A stretch of DNA of 64,000 bases. Origin: Flagellimonas zhangzhouensis. GTDB lineage: Bacteria > Bacteroidota > Bacteroidia > Flavobacteriales > Flavobacteriaceae. Within the stretch, counting starts at the first letter, position 1, and every line of letters starts with the position of its first letter. The position numbers and the translations under genes are program-made. The stretch spans positions 372,001-436,000 of the forward strand of contig NZ_FNKI01000001.1 of NCBI RefSeq assembly GCF_900102925.1, in the 5' to 3' direction. Below the pieces are notes generated by a model, which searched no databases, had not been told where the DNA came from, and saw nothing but the letters and a program-made list of their open reading frames with translations. Below are positions 28,213 to 37,645 of the stretch, one piece after another.

Positions 28213-29850
28213 TTAACCCTTAAAAAAATGTAAAAGCTGCATTGTGGAGCTATCGTGTTTACCAATCTCGGAATTTTCGATGTCTCCCAAAATATTTTTG
28301 GCAAGTTGTTTTCCGAGCTCAACACCCCATTGGTCGAAGCTAAAGATGTTCCAAACCACCCCTTGCACAAAGATTTTATGTTCGTACAAGGCAATTAGTG
28401 CACCCAAACTTTTTGGCGTCAGCTTATCAATTAATAAGGTATTGGTAGGCTTATTGCCTTCGAACACTTTAAAAGGAAGTAGTTTTTCAAGCTCAGCACC
28501 CGACATTCCCTGACTTTCCAGTTCTTGTTTTACCTCATCTGCAGTTTTTCCGTTCATTAAGGCTTCGGTCTGGGCGAAGAAATTGGCCATCAATTTATTG
28601 TGGTGGTCCACATCGCCGTGAAGGGATTTTTTATATCCGATGAAGTCTGTTGGAATCAATTTGGTTCCTTGGTGAATTAATTGGAAGAAAGCGTGCTGAG
28701 AGTTGGTCCCTGGTTCTCCCCAAATAATGGTGCCAGTTTCATGTCCTACTCGATTACCAGCTCTATCCACACTTTTACCGTTACTTTCCATAATTCCCTG
28801 CTGTAAATAAGCTGAAAAACGGCTCAAGTATTGGGTGTAAGGAATAATAGCCTCTGTTTCGGCACCATAAAAGTTATTGTACCAAACACTGATCAAAGCC
28901 AAGATCACTGGAATATTTTCTTCAAAGGCGGTTTCTTTGAAATGCACATCCATTTCATGGGCACCTGCCAACAGAGCATCAAAATTTTCATAGCCTATGG
29001 AAATCGCAATGGAAAGTCCAACCGCGCTCCACAATGAAAAACGGCCACCTACCCAATCCCACATCGGGAATACATTTTCACTGGCGATTCCGAATTCATC
29101 AATTTTTTCCAAATTGGTTGAAACGGCTGCAAAATGATGGGCAATATATTTTTCTGAGGCACTCTCCAAGAACCATTTTTTAATGGTCATGGCGTTGCTC
29201 AAGGTTTCTTGGGTGGTAAAGGTTTTGGAAACAATTACAAATAAGGTTGTTTCTGGATTCAGATCTTTTATGATTTCGTGAACGTGGTCACCATCCACAT
29301 TGCTCACAAAATGCATTTTTAAGTGGTTTTTGTAAAACTTTAGAGCTTCAGCCACCATTACAGGTCCAAGGTCGGAACCACCGATTCCGATATTCACCAC
29401 ATCGGTAAATGCTTTTCCTGTGTATCCTTTCTTTTCACCAGAAATAACAGCTTCTGTAAAAGATTTGATTTTTGCTTTTACATCAAAAACCTCATCCACA
29501 ATATTAACACCATCAACAAAGATCTGGTCTCCTTTTTCTGCCCTCAAGGCTGTATGAAGTACCGCTCGTCCTTCAGTCTGGTTGATTAAATCCCCTCCAA
29601 AATAACCTTCAATCGCTTTTGGAAGTCCAACTTCTTGTGCCAATTGCAGCAACAAGTCCAAAGTAGTATCGGTAATCCTATTTTTTGAATAGTCCACATA
29701 GAAATCGTTCCAAAGCAAAGAGAACTTTTTGCCTCTTTCTTCATCTTTGGAAAACAATTCTCTTAAATGTGTGCTCTTTGTTTCTTCGTAGTGGGCTTGA
29801 AGTTTTTTCCAAGCTTCAGATGTTGTAGGGTTGATTGTGGGTAATGCCAT
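28213..29850 (-). CDS. pgi: Glucose-6-phosphate isomerase
   Basis: This glycolytic and gluconeogenic enzyme interconverts glucose-6-phosphate and fructose-6-phosphate. The 545-residue length is typical of the long bacterial and eukaryotic form. Signature regions are present: [19 protein letters not shown] (near 150-168), [35 protein letters not shown] (near 265-282), [11 protein letters not shown] with the catalytic Glu, and the catalytic Lys near the C-terminus in VFEGNKPTN or later. It is the last gene of a run DUF3108-tdo-M23-pgi; its ATG overlaps the stop of the M23 gene by one base (TAATG), so translation is coupled. No clear terminator follows. Confidence 0.97.
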   Translation of the reverse strand: MALPTINPTTSEAWKKLQAHYEETKSTHLRELFSKDEERGKKFSLLWNDFYVDYSKNRITDTTLDLLLQLAQEVGLPKAIEGYFGGDLINQTEGRAVLHTALRAEKGDQIFVDGVNIVDEVFDVKAKIKSFTEAVISGEKKGYTGKAFTDVVNIGIGGSDLGPVMVAEALKFYKNHLKMHFVSNVDGDHVHEIIKDLNPETTLFVIVSKTFTTQETLSNAMTIKKWFLESASEKYIAHHFAAVSTNLEKIDEFGIASENVFPMWDWVGGRFSLWSAVGLSIAISIGYENFDALLAGAHEMDVHFKETAFEENIPVILALISVWYNNFYGAETEAIIPYTQYLSRFSAYLQQGIMESNGKSVDRAGNRVGHETGTIIWGEPGTNSQHAFFQLIHQGTKLIPTDFIGYKKSLHGDVDHHNKLMANFFAQTEALMNGKTADEVKQELESQGMSGAELEKLLPFKVFEGNKPTNTLLIDKLTPKSLGALIALYEHKIFVQGVVWNIFSFDQWGVELGKQLAKNILGDIENSEIGKHDSSTMQLLHFFKG

Positions 29851-31130
29851 TACGGGTTATAGGTTATAAGATTTTCTTCGAGTTCGGGGGTAGCTTCAAT
29901 CAATTCGATACAATCCAATTGATCGCGCAAGGGTTGAATGTATGCTAGATAATCGGTACGCAAGGAATCGGCAATAGGTTCTGCGGCAGGCAGTTCTTCT
30001 TTAAATGGATCTACTTGCCTTCCATTCTTCCAAAAACGGTAACACACGTGAGGTCCCCCTGTATTTCCAGTCATTCCAATCCAGCCAATCACATCCCCTT
30101 GACGTACAAAATCACCTCGTTTAACGTTTTGGGCTTTCATGTGAAGGTATTGGGTGCTATAAGTGCCGTTATGTTTGATCTTTACGTATTTGCCATTTCC
30201 ACCTCTGCGTGTAGATTCAGTTACGGTTCCATCTGCGGTAGCTACAATAGGTGTTCCGATGGGTGCAGCAAAATCAGTACCTCTATGCGGTCTTACTTTA
30301 TTTCCATAATAAGCAATCCTTCTTCTCAGGTTATACCTGGATGACAATCGGTACTGCAATTTAACTGGTGCACGTAAAAAGGTACTTCTTAAATTATTGG
30401 CATCTTGGTCAAAATATTCTAAAATATTATTAGTGGCATCCGATAAATATGGGAAGGCATAAATGGGTTTACCTTTATGAACAAAATAGGCCGCCTTAAC
30501 AGATCCAATTCCAGCATAAATACTATCATTGATATAACGCTCCTCAAATACAACCTTGAATTTGTCCCCTGGATCCAAACGACCAAAGTCAATAGTCCAT
30601 GCATAAATATCTGCCAAAGCGAAGGTAAGATTGTAGTCCACTCCTAATGTATCGATGGTCATGGACAAATTATTTTCGATAACTCCTCCTATTTCACGCT
30701 CCACCAATTTTACTTTTTTCTTGCTTTTGTAGGCATTTGTAGAATCGCGAAGATCCACAACTGTATAATTGATCCTATCGTTCTGGTAGATAAAAACTTC
30801 CGCAACTTCGGAGGTGTCTTTCGATTTTAAAATGACATAGGGTTTACCCACCTGAATTTTTCGAACATCGAACGTATCCCTGAATTTTTCTGAAATAGCT
30901 GCAATTTTTGGATAATCTACTTTGTTCTTGAGCATTAGCTCCCCAAAGCTGTCTCCATTGCGAACCGTATCGTGAACCACGTTATAGTCGTCCAGATTAA
31001 AACCATAATGTAGTACTGGAGGTTTTACAATAGTTTCCACGGTTGCCACCTCTTCCAATGGTTCTTTTGTCTCTTTGCATGACACCAAAACAACCATTAG
31101 TGTCAAAATTGCCCCAATAAATTTCTGCAT
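29850..31130 (-). CDS. M23 peptidoglycan-peptidase lipoprotein
   Basis: This is an envelope lipoprotein of 426 residues (lipobox VVLVSC, Cys18) that should cut peptide cross-links in peptidoglycan. The N-terminal half has LysM/OapA-like and Csd3-type helper sequence ([20 protein letters not shown]). The M23 domain spans about residues 270-385: zinc ligands in [13 protein letters not shown] (HxxxD), the catalytic His in YLHMKAQNV, and [18 protein letters not shown] where the usual HxH reads HVC, so the last zinc ligand is Cys rather than His. I believe this variant is common in Bacteroidota M23 proteins. It lies 6 bases after the tryptophan dioxygenase gene and overlaps pgi by one base. Confidence 0.9.
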   Translation of the reverse strand: MQKFIGAILTLMVVLVSCKETKEPLEEVATVETIVKPPVLHYGFNLDDYNVVHDTVRNGDSFGELMLKNKVDYPKIAAISEKFRDTFDVRKIQVGKPYVILKSKDTSEVAEVFIYQNDRINYTVVDLRDSTNAYKSKKKVKLVEREIGGVIENNLSMTIDTLGVDYNLTFALADIYAWTIDFGRLDPGDKFKVVFEERYINDSIYAGIGSVKAAYFVHKGKPIYAFPYLSDATNNILEYFDQDANNLRSTFLRAPVKLQYRLSSRYNLRRRIAYYGNKVRPHRGTDFAAPIGTPIVATADGTVTESTRRGGNGKYVKIKHNGTYSTQYLHMKAQNVKRGDFVRQGDVIGWIGMTGNTGGPHVCYRFWKNGRQVDPFKEELPAAEPIADSLRTDYLAYIQPLRDQLDCIELIEATPELEENLITYNP

Positions 31131-31136
31131 CTTCCT

Positions 31137-32111
31137 CTATTCCTTGTTTTCCTTGTTTAATGGATTAAATACATGGTCTACCCATTGTTTTCCCCAAGTA
31201 TCCAACTCATTTTCTGAGTACAAAGTTGGGAAAAATATTATTTTCTGAAAATTGGGAGGCAAATATGCCTTCCAATTCGTCCCTCCTGTTGCATCTACAT
31301 CTTTACCTTCTTTGGCCAAATAACGGTATGCAGAGCCCATGTGCATCAAGGGCCAATTTACATTCGCATTGATGTCCATTTCCTTGAGTACCTTGATCAA
31401 TTCTTCACTATTTCTAGATACTTCTGGCAATTGAAGGTATTTTTCGTAGACTGTATTGTTCTTTGTTTGATTCGCAATACGCAACAGTCTTGGAGTGTAC
31501 CGAATTTCAAACTGCTTTAGGGTAAGTGTTTTTTCACCCGTATCCAAATCGGTTGCTCCTTTCTTCCAATATATACGTTCAAAAAGTTCTTCTATGCTGT
31601 TTTCTGATGAGAAATTTTCCCTTTCAGAAACATGAATCATGTTTTCCAAAGGTGTGGCGTAAAATTCAATCATTCTATATTGGACTGATTGAAATCCGCT
31701 AGCAGGCAATAAAGCCATTCTGTAACGTAAAAACTGCTCCCGTTCCATTCCTTTGATCATAATGCTAAAGGAAGAAATAAGTGCCTTGAAATAACTATTG
31801 ATACGTCTGACCTTTTCTATGAAAAATTGAAGATCTTGGGATTTATCCTCAACAATTTGTTTTTGTTCGTGCAGGATCAGTTTAAAGTACAGTTCCGTAA
31901 TCTGGTGGTACATGATGAAGATTTCCTCATCGGGGAAATGGGTACGGGGCACCTGAAGACTGAGTAGGGTATCTAAATGGATATAATCCCAATAGGTTAA
32001 ATAACGTTGGTAAAGCAATCCGTCCAAGTAGGAACTTAGATCTTGACCTGAGTTTTTGTACTTCTCCTCTAACTTGTTTATCTGGGATGCAATTTTGGCA
32101 TCATTTATCAT
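31137..32111 (-). CDS. Tryptophan 2,3-dioxygenase family protein
   Basis: This heme enzyme opens the indole ring of tryptophan, giving N-formylkynurenine, the first step of the kynurenine route. The 324-residue length is in range. Visible family segments are the N-terminal YLTYWDYIHLDTLLSLQ, then FIMYHQITELYFKLILHE (substrate-pocket helix, near 64-81), then SGFQSVQYRMIEFY, and a C-terminal GTNWKAYLP loop that in TDOs contacts the substrate carboxylate. The likely proximal His is in NWPLMHMGSAYRYL. Other kynurenine-pathway genes are not in this window. It is the second gene in the tight run DUF3108-tdo-M23-pgi (spacings 11 and 6 bases), which has no obvious metabolic logic. Confidence 0.92.
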   Translation of the reverse strand: MINDAKIASQINKLEEKYKNSGQDLSSYLDGLLYQRYLTYWDYIHLDTLLSLQVPRTHFPDEEIFIMYHQITELYFKLILHEQKQIVEDKSQDLQFFIEKVRRINSYFKALISSFSIMIKGMEREQFLRYRMALLPASGFQSVQYRMIEFYATPLENMIHVSERENFSSENSIEELFERIYWKKGATDLDTGEKTLTLKQFEIRYTPRLLRIANQTKNNTVYEKYLQLPEVSRNSEELIKVLKEMDINANVNWPLMHMGSAYRYLAKEGKDVDATGGTNWKAYLPPNFQKIIFFPTLYSENELDTWGKQWVDHVFNPLNKENKE

Positions 32112-32122
32112 CTCTGCCCGTA

Positions 32123-32902
32123 CTAGTTCATTATAATTTTAAACTGGTTCCTAAGTCCATTGTAACCATCCAAATCGGCTTTGAGCGAACCTACTGCCAA
32201 ATCAGCTTTAATTCTGATTGGAATTTTATTCCAATCGTTGGAAACCCAGAGCGTTAGACTCTCTTTTTCCTTAAAAACCCGACCTGATTGAACCAACGGC
32301 CTAAATTTAAGACATTCCACCTTTCCAAACTTGGTTCGCAAGGTTTCTTTTCCCAAATATTTCAGTTGAAACCGAAAAACTCCGTCATCATCAAAAAGCA
32401 TATCCAAATCTATGGCCTCACCTTCCACAAATTCATCCAGATTGTAATTGCTTCGTAAATAGTAGGAAGCTGAAATCAAATCTTGAATTTGGTTATGAAT
32501 TTCAAAACTTTGTTTGGTGCTATTTTTATTGTCAATTAAAACCGCATTCTTGCGGTCGTAATTAAATTCTATTTCCATGTCTTTGGTGTAACCCCCTTCA
32601 TCAATCTTTCGAATAAATTTATAGGGCTTACCGTCTTCACGATCAAAATAACTCTCGTAGGTGTCATCGACTTTAAAAAATATACTTGCAAAACCAGTGG
32701 TCTTGCCTTCTCCTACAACATGGTACACGGGAGTACCCTTAAAGTTATCGGAAGTAAGATGCAAAGTGGCATAGCTGGCATTTAGAAATCCGTAATGGAT
32801 TCGGAATTTTAACCATTCGCCTGGCTTAAATGCGGGTCTGTCTTCCTGACCCATCACTGGGATAGCCATTAGCATTAAAAGTAGGATTGTAAACTTCTTC
32901 AT
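32123..32902 (-). CDS. Exported DUF3108 protein
   Basis: This is a secreted beta-rich protein of 259 residues. I start at the ATG at 32902 (MKKFTILLLMLMAIPVMGQ signal peptide); the codon six bases upstream is TTG. DUF3108 features run through the mature part: FKPGEWLKFRIHYGFLNASYA (about 26-46), VVGEGKTTGFASIFFKVDDTYES, the middle ASYYLRSNYNLDEF, and the closing LTLWVSNDWNKIPIRIKADLAVGSLKADL. The family is predicted to be a periplasmic barrel-like domain of unknown role. It is the first gene of the run leading to tdo, M23 and pgi. A small-RNA-like region with a terminator lies upstream, so its own promoter must be between 32903 and about 32990. Confidence 0.85.
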   Translation of the reverse strand: MKKFTILLLMLMAIPVMGQEDRPAFKPGEWLKFRIHYGFLNASYATLHLTSDNFKGTPVYHVVGEGKTTGFASIFFKVDDTYESYFDREDGKPYKFIRKIDEGGYTKDMEIEFNYDRKNAVLIDNKNSTKQSFEIHNQIQDLISASYYLRSNYNLDEFVEGEAIDLDMLFDDDGVFRFQLKYLGKETLRTKFGKVECLKFRPLVQSGRVFKEKESLTLWVSNDWNKIPIRIKADLAVGSLKADLDGYNGLRNQFKIIMN

Positions 32903-32994
32903 GTACAATTTTATGTTATAAAATTAGTAAAATCGCTTTAGGGGCTATGCTGTTTACAAATACTTAACAATTCTTGTTCCAAAATATTATATAC

Positions 32995-33025
32995 AAAAAA
33001 AGCCCAGTCTTAAAACTGGGCTTTT
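32995..33025 (-). terminator. Intrinsic terminator before the DUF3108 gene
   Basis: AAAAGCCCAGT pairs with ACTGGGCTTTT around a 6-base loop (32998-33025), followed on the minus strand by a run of seven U. It ends either the patatin transcript or the candidate small RNA, 93 bases before the DUF3108 start. Confidence 0.92.
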
Positions 33026-33097
33026 CCTAAATAACCAACCAAACTTTAAATTATGAAAAACCAATACTTAAAGTTATAAGGGAACCACCCCTTATCT
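32995..33097 (-). ncRNA. Candidate small RNA or highly structured 3' UTR
   Basis: On the minus strand three hairpins follow one another. H1 is ATAAGGG/CCCTTAT (33095-33076, perfect 7-bp stem, 6-base loop). H2 is AACTTTAA/TTAAAGTT (33075-33042, perfect 8-bp stem, directly abutting H1). A 16-base linker, TGGTTGGTTATTTAGG, then leads to H3, a terminator AAAAGCCCAGT/ACTGGGCTTTT (33025-32998) with a U-run. An exact TATATTTG -7 box (33110-33103) sits just upstream of H1, placing a transcript start near 33097 and giving about 100 nt. No -33 TTG at normal spacing is seen. No credible ORF covers it. It could instead be the 3' UTR of the patatin gene, whose stop is 140 bases upstream. Confidence 0.45.
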
Positions 33098-33237
33098 GAG
33101 TACAAATATACGCCAAGGTTTTCTTGTTAATTTGGTTTTTAACGGACTTTAACTTAACCACATAGTATTTGGTGGTTTTAAGCTGTTTTTTTGACAAATA
33201 ATTAAGAGTTTTGAACGGAAGTTTGATCTTATGAAAA

Positions 33238-35496
33238 TCAAAACCAGTAGCCAACACTGAAGAAAAAATGATTGTTATCATTTTCTGGCGACCATGTGTA
33301 ATAAATTTGGATGGGACCAATAAAAGATTCAAATCCGTAACCTATCCCATAGCCCGAATAGGTTGGTTCTTCAAACCATTCGCCCAATCTAAAAAGATCA
33401 TCCCCTACATTGGCAAAATTTGCGGATAACATAATGTGATTTTTGGGGGCAACATTATAATCCAATCGCATATTGGCTTTCACAAAACTGTTGCCAGGCA
33501 ACCTTAAAAAGTCGTACCCTAAAAATGGCACAAAGTTGTTTACAAAATCGTTCCCATATCCTCCCAAAACAAAGTCGAAAGAAGTGACATCCGAGGTCCC
33601 CAATTTCACCCCTCCAGAAGCCTCAATTCCTAAACTTAAATTATGGGCTAAAGGCTGTACTCCTCCAATTTTGACCTTGCCCACTGCAAATTCGCTGAAG
33701 TTGTCATTGTAATCTGAAGAAAAGGCATAAAAATGCATGTCACCATCAAACAAAAACCCTTTTTTAGGGAAATACTTGTCATCATAGGTATCCAACAATA
33801 TTCTGGAAAACGCACTGTAGTAGTTAGATCGTTCAAAGGTGGTTTTTTCGTCCGATGGAACCGTGGTCACCGTTTCACCTTGTGCTAAGGTTCTAGTGCT
33901 GTAATTCAAAAATTTGTGCTCTATCCCAATGGTAAAAGCAAACTCTTCCTTTAAAACCGTTTGAAGATAAATCTGGTTGGTAAGGTCCGTTACATCCATG
34001 GTAATCCGCTGTACATTGGCATCGGCAAACACATCAAAATTCCCACGGATCAAAGAAAACTCCACATCCGAGTTAAAATCTGTTAGCTTAGAGTTCACTC
34101 CCAAGCTCCAATAATAGCCCTTATCCAAATAGTAGTGCATGTTGTAGCGGATATTATCACCCAGAATAAAATCGAATGAACCAACATCATCCTTCATGAA
34201 TAAATTCTTCTTTGTGATATTGAACAAGGCTGCACTTTTATAAAGGTCATCGTAGTGCGCCGATACCTTTACAAACATTTTGGTAGGGTTCTCCTTGATC
34301 TTCAAGATAAGATCAGTTCCCAAACCGTTCGAGACCAAATCATAACGAATGGCCTTAAAGTTTCCTGTTGCCGATAAATTATTGATGCCTTGTTTTAGAT
34401 CTTCAAAAGCAATCGGTTCAGCCAATGGAAACCTCAATTTACCTTTTATGTAGCCTCTTGTGTACCGATCGTTCCCCTCAATGATCATTCGATTGATGGT
34501 TAAACTATCCACCTCAACAATCCTGTTTCGGGTTGATTTAGGGGCATTTTGTTGTTCGGCAATTCCTTTTAAAACATCTAATTTTTCCAATGCTGCTTCC
34601 TCTCCGCTTTTCACGATCTGGTTTCCCTTTTCAAAATCGATAACGGAAAATGCATCAATATCGGGTCTTATGTACACATCGGTTCGTTTGGATTTATCCT
34701 TCATATCGTTGACCGTACGATAATTGTTGATCTGCAACAATATTTCAGTAGCAGAAGAAAGGGATTCCCTGGTTGCCAAATCGTGCTGCACATCTACTCC
34801 GATAATAATATCGGCACCCATTTCTTTTACCTGATCTATGGGGTAGTTGTTCACCACACCACCATCAATCAAAATCTGATGGTCAATCTCGGAAGGCTCA
34901 AAAAGTGATGGAAATGTTCCACTGGCCACAATCGCAGAAGGCAGATAACCTTTATCCAACAAGATTTCCTCTCCAGTTTCCACATTAGTGGCTACACAAA
35001 GAAAGGGAATGGGCAGCTTTCTAAAATCATTTACATCTTTTACATGATACAGCAACTGCACCAACATATTGTAGATATTTTGTCCGCCAGAAATAGCCTG
35101 TGGAAAGGATACTTTAAAATTGTTGAAAGGCAATGTTAAAGCATAACGTTCGCTATTATCCTTTTCATAAAAGTTTTTTGCACTTCGGGGCACATTATCC
35201 TGAATCAAATCGGTAAAATCTGTATTCCTAAAAATAGAATCCAAATCCTTTGCCGAATATCCCGAGGCATACAAAGCCCCTACAATGGCACCCATACTGG
35301 TACCGCCTATATAGTCAATTTTGATTCCTGACTCTTCTATCACCTTTAATGCGCCAATGTGAGCCAATCCTTTGGCTCCTCCTCCACTGAGCACAAGTCC
35401 AACTTTAGGAGACTCTATACCATCCAAATCCTGTCCAATAGCTGAAAAAGCTGCAAAGACAATTAATATGGCGTTAAACAGGATTTTTTTATGCAT
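33238..35496 (-). CDS. Patatin-like phospholipase fused to a BamA/TamA-type barrel
   Basis: This is an exported, outer-membrane-linked lipase of 752 residues. After a signal peptide (ending SAIGQ, near 22) comes a patatin domain (about 28-225): the oxyanion hole GLVLSGGGAKGLAHIGALK, the nucleophile GGTSMGAIVGALYASG (GxSxG, Ser near 67), and the catalytic Asp in LIDGGVVNNYP (DGG). A POTRA-like region near 320-400 (VDSLTINRMIIEGNDRYTRGYI) leads to a 16-strand-type surface antigen barrel ending in FFFSVGYWF. This layout resembles PlpD/RssA-type autotransporting patatins, where the barrel exports or displays the lipase. It starts 2 bases after the uvrC stop, so both share a transcript. Confidence 0.92.
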   Translation of the reverse strand: MHKKILFNAILIVFAAFSAIGQDLDGIESPKVGLVLSGGGAKGLAHIGALKVIEESGIKIDYIGGTSMGAIVGALYASGYSAKDLDSIFRNTDFTDLIQDNVPRSAKNFYEKDNSERYALTLPFNNFKVSFPQAISGGQNIYNMLVQLLYHVKDVNDFRKLPIPFLCVATNVETGEEILLDKGYLPSAIVASGTFPSLFEPSEIDHQILIDGGVVNNYPIDQVKEMGADIIIGVDVQHDLATRESLSSATEILLQINNYRTVNDMKDKSKRTDVYIRPDIDAFSVIDFEKGNQIVKSGEEAALEKLDVLKGIAEQQNAPKSTRNRIVEVDSLTINRMIIEGNDRYTRGYIKGKLRFPLAEPIAFEDLKQGINNLSATGNFKAIRYDLVSNGLGTDLILKIKENPTKMFVKVSAHYDDLYKSAALFNITKKNLFMKDDVGSFDFILGDNIRYNMHYYLDKGYYWSLGVNSKLTDFNSDVEFSLIRGNFDVFADANVQRITMDVTDLTNQIYLQTVLKEEFAFTIGIEHKFLNYSTRTLAQGETVTTVPSDEKTTFERSNYYSAFSRILLDTYDDKYFPKKGFLFDGDMHFYAFSSDYNDNFSEFAVGKVKIGGVQPLAHNLSLGIEASGGVKLGTSDVTSFDFVLGGYGNDFVNNFVPFLGYDFLRLPGNSFVKANMRLDYNVAPKNHIMLSANFANVGDDLFRLGEWFEEPTYSGYGIGYGFESFIGPIQIYYTWSPENDNNHFFFSVGYWF

Positions 35497-35498
35497 GT

Positions 35499-37289
35499 TT
35501 AATGAAACGTTTTAAATATTTTCTTGGCTTTGGCCATTCCCACTGATGCCGCAAGACTATCAATCGATGCTTCTTTGATTCGTTTTACAGACTTAAAGCT
35601 TTTTAATAATTGTTCGGCCGTTTTTTCTCCAATACCATCAATATTCTCCAATTCCGAATTAATGGCTCCCTTACTTCGTTTGTTTCGGTGATGGGTAATT
35701 CCAAACCTGTGAGCCTCATTCCGTAATTGTTGTATGATTTTAAGGCTTTCCGACCGCTTGTCCAAATAAAGTGGCACTGGATCTTCGGGAAAATAGATTT
35801 CTTCCAAACGTTTGGCGATTCCGATAATTGCAATTTTTCCGCGTAGCCCCAATAAATCCAAACTTTTTAATGCCGAAGAAAGCTGTCCTTTTCCTCCATC
35901 AATTACTATGAGTTGTGGAAGTGGTTCCCCTTCGTTGACCAATCTTTTGTATCGCCTAAAGACGACTTCTTCCATACTGGCAAAATCATCTGGACCCTCT
36001 ACGGTTTTAATATTAAAATGTCGGTAATCTTTCTTTGAGGGTTTTCCATCCTTGAACACCACACAGGCAGCAACGGGATTACTCCCTTGAATATTTGAGT
36101 TGTCAAAACATTCAATATGCCTTGGTTCTTCAGACAATCGTAAATCGGATTTCATTTGCGCCATGATTCGTTTGGTATGGCGATCAGGGTCTGTAATCTT
36201 GATCTGCTTTAATCTATCCTGTCTATAAAATCTGGCGTTCCTTTCAGAGAGATCCAAAATTCTTTTCTTATCTCCCAATTTGGGCAAAGTGACTTTTAAA
36301 TCCCCATCCACCGAAACTGGGAAAGGCAAATACACTTCCCTAGATGTAGATTTAAACCTTTGGCGCAACTCTGTAACACCCAATTGCAATAATTCCTCAT
36401 CGGTTTCCTCAAGCTTTTTCTTTATTTCCAAAGTATGAGATCGAACAATGGAGCCATGAGAAAGCTGTAAAAAGTTGATGTAAGCATGGGTTTCATCAGA
36501 AATAATAGTGAACACATCCACATTATTGATCTTGGGGTTCACCACGGTGGATTTGGCTTGGTAGTTTTCAAGCACCTCAATTTTGTCCTTTATGCGTTGT
36601 GCTTTTTCAAACTCCATCTCCGCTGCATAGGCCTTCATTTGTTCTTTAAAAGATTGCAAAGCGTTCCTTAAGTCCCCTTTTATGATCTGTCGGATATCCT
36701 CTATTTGATCGTGGTACTCCTTTTCGGTTTGATATCCTTCACATGGTCCAAGGCAATTGCCCAAATGATATTCCAAACACACCTTATACTTTCCAGCTTC
36801 AATTTTGTCCTCAGAAAGATCGTAATTACAGGTACGAAGTGGATAGAGACTCTTTACCAATTCCAACAAGGTGCGAACCGTTTTCATACTGGTGTAGGGA
36901 CCAAAATATTCCGAACCGTCTTTTATTAACTTACGGGTAGAAAAAACTCTTGGAAAACGTTCTTTTTTAATACAAATCCAAGGGTAGGACTTATCATCTT
37001 TAAGCAATACATTGTACCGAGGCAACAAGGTTTTAATCAAATTGTTCTCCAACAAAAGCGCATCGGATTCTGTTGGTACCACAATATGTTTAATGGTATG
37101 GATTTTTTTTACCAGCACCCTGGTTTTTCCATACTCTTGTTGTTTATTAAAATAGGAAGAAACCCTCTTTTTTAAATTTTTGGCCTTACCTACATATAGA
37201 ATCTTTCCATCGGCATCATAAAATTGATACACCCCTGGGTTATCGGGTAATGCACTTAACTGTACTTTTATAGAAGTTGATTTGGACAT
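35499..37289 (-). CDS. uvrC: Excinuclease ABC subunit C
   Basis: This is the dual-incision nuclease of nucleotide-excision repair, working with UvrA and UvrB. Domain order is normal: an N-terminal GIY-YIG nuclease (PGVYQFYDADGKILYVGKAKNLKKR, about 17-41), a Cys-rich segment (CLEYHLGNCLGPCEG near 172-186), a UvrB-binding UVR motif (AAEMEFEKAQRIKDKIEVL, about 215-233), an RNase H-like C-terminal nuclease (IECFDNSNIQG, then VIDGGKGQL), and tandem HhH motifs at the end (LENIDGIGEKTAEQLLKSF). The 596-residue length is typical. An exact TAAATTTG -7 box lies at 37323-37316, 27 bases before the ATG, although a matching -33 box is not evident. The patatin gene follows at once. Confidence 0.97.
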   Translation of the reverse strand: MSKSTSIKVQLSALPDNPGVYQFYDADGKILYVGKAKNLKKRVSSYFNKQQEYGKTRVLVKKIHTIKHIVVPTESDALLLENNLIKTLLPRYNVLLKDDKSYPWICIKKERFPRVFSTRKLIKDGSEYFGPYTSMKTVRTLLELVKSLYPLRTCNYDLSEDKIEAGKYKVCLEYHLGNCLGPCEGYQTEKEYHDQIEDIRQIIKGDLRNALQSFKEQMKAYAAEMEFEKAQRIKDKIEVLENYQAKSTVVNPKINNVDVFTIISDETHAYINFLQLSHGSIVRSHTLEIKKKLEETDEELLQLGVTELRQRFKSTSREVYLPFPVSVDGDLKVTLPKLGDKKRILDLSERNARFYRQDRLKQIKITDPDRHTKRIMAQMKSDLRLSEEPRHIECFDNSNIQGSNPVAACVVFKDGKPSKKDYRHFNIKTVEGPDDFASMEEVVFRRYKRLVNEGEPLPQLIVIDGGKGQLSSALKSLDLLGLRGKIAIIGIAKRLEEIYFPEDPVPLYLDKRSESLKIIQQLRNEAHRFGITHHRNKRSKGAINSELENIDGIGEKTAEQLLKSFKSVKRIKEASIDSLAASVGMAKAKKIFKTFH

Positions 37290-37315
37290 AAAAGCGACCT
37301 AGCTGGACTTTACCC

Positions 37316-37323
37316 CAAATTTA
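37316..37323 (-). promoter_or_regulatory. Candidate -7 promoter element of uvrC
   Basis: On the minus strand TAAATTTG is an exact match to TAnnTTTG, 26 bases before the uvrC ATG. No TTG lies 17-23 bases further upstream, so support is partial. Confidence 0.4.
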
Positions 37324-37553
37324 AAGTTTAATTATGTGCTTTGATGTTAAACTTGATCAATTACCGTTTTTGGTTTATCAGTGGCCGTTTTACATTGATG
37401 ATCAGGTAATTTACATAGATAAGACCATCCAAATGAAGAAATTTTGAATTATGGAATTCTAAATTTCGACTATGAATCAAAAGATTTTTTTCAGTGTTAT
37501 TGCTAAAACATGTGAATTTCACAGTGTGGAATGGGTCTAAATTGTTAAAAAGT

Positions 37554-37595
37554 GATAAAAAAGATGCATTTCATCGATAAAAGATGCATTTCATG
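37554..37595. repeat. Tandem direct repeat upstream of the micro-ORF
   Basis: Two head-to-tail copies of about 20-22 bases share AAAAGATGCATTTCAT: 37554-37575 and 37576-37595, differing by two extra A in the first copy. Each contains the palindrome ATGCAT. The pair ends 50 bases before the ATG at 37646 and could be a double binding site for one regulator. Confidence 0.55.
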
Positions 37596-37645
37596 GTAAT
37601 TTTTTCATTCTCTTTACCTATATTTAACCCTATAAATACAATCCT

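Larger units (their letters stand above)
37290..37645. other. 356-base divergent intergenic region, uvrC / micro-ORF
   Basis: The region is AT-rich and has no long frame. It contains the uvrC -7 element, a 13-base palindrome TGTGAATTTCACA (37511-37523) that looks like a CRP site but with a 3-base rather than 6-base centre, and a tandem direct repeat at 37554-37595. These precede a short frame at 37646. Confidence 0.5.

Noticed and set aside
31137..32111. Possible tryptophan/kynurenine operon around the dioxygenase
   Set aside because: Neighbours are DUF3108, M23 peptidase and pgi; no kynureninase, formamidase or monooxygenase is present in the window.
33053..33079. ATG-led 8-codon plus-strand frame (MKNQYLKL) after AACCAACCAAA, looking like a gene start
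   Set aside because: It stops after eight codons and no continuation is found in other frames; the bases are better explained as part of the minus-strand hairpin structure.
33051..33332. 93-codon minus-strand frame overlapping the patatin 3' end and the hairpin region
   Set aside because: It overlaps 95 bases of the patatin gene in another frame, has no recognisable domain and ends inside the second hairpin; low-complexity translation.
37511..37523. TGTGAATTTCACA as a CRP/FNR site
   Set aside because: The half-sites match but the centre is 3 bases instead of 6, so it is not a standard site; mentioned only in the intergenic description.
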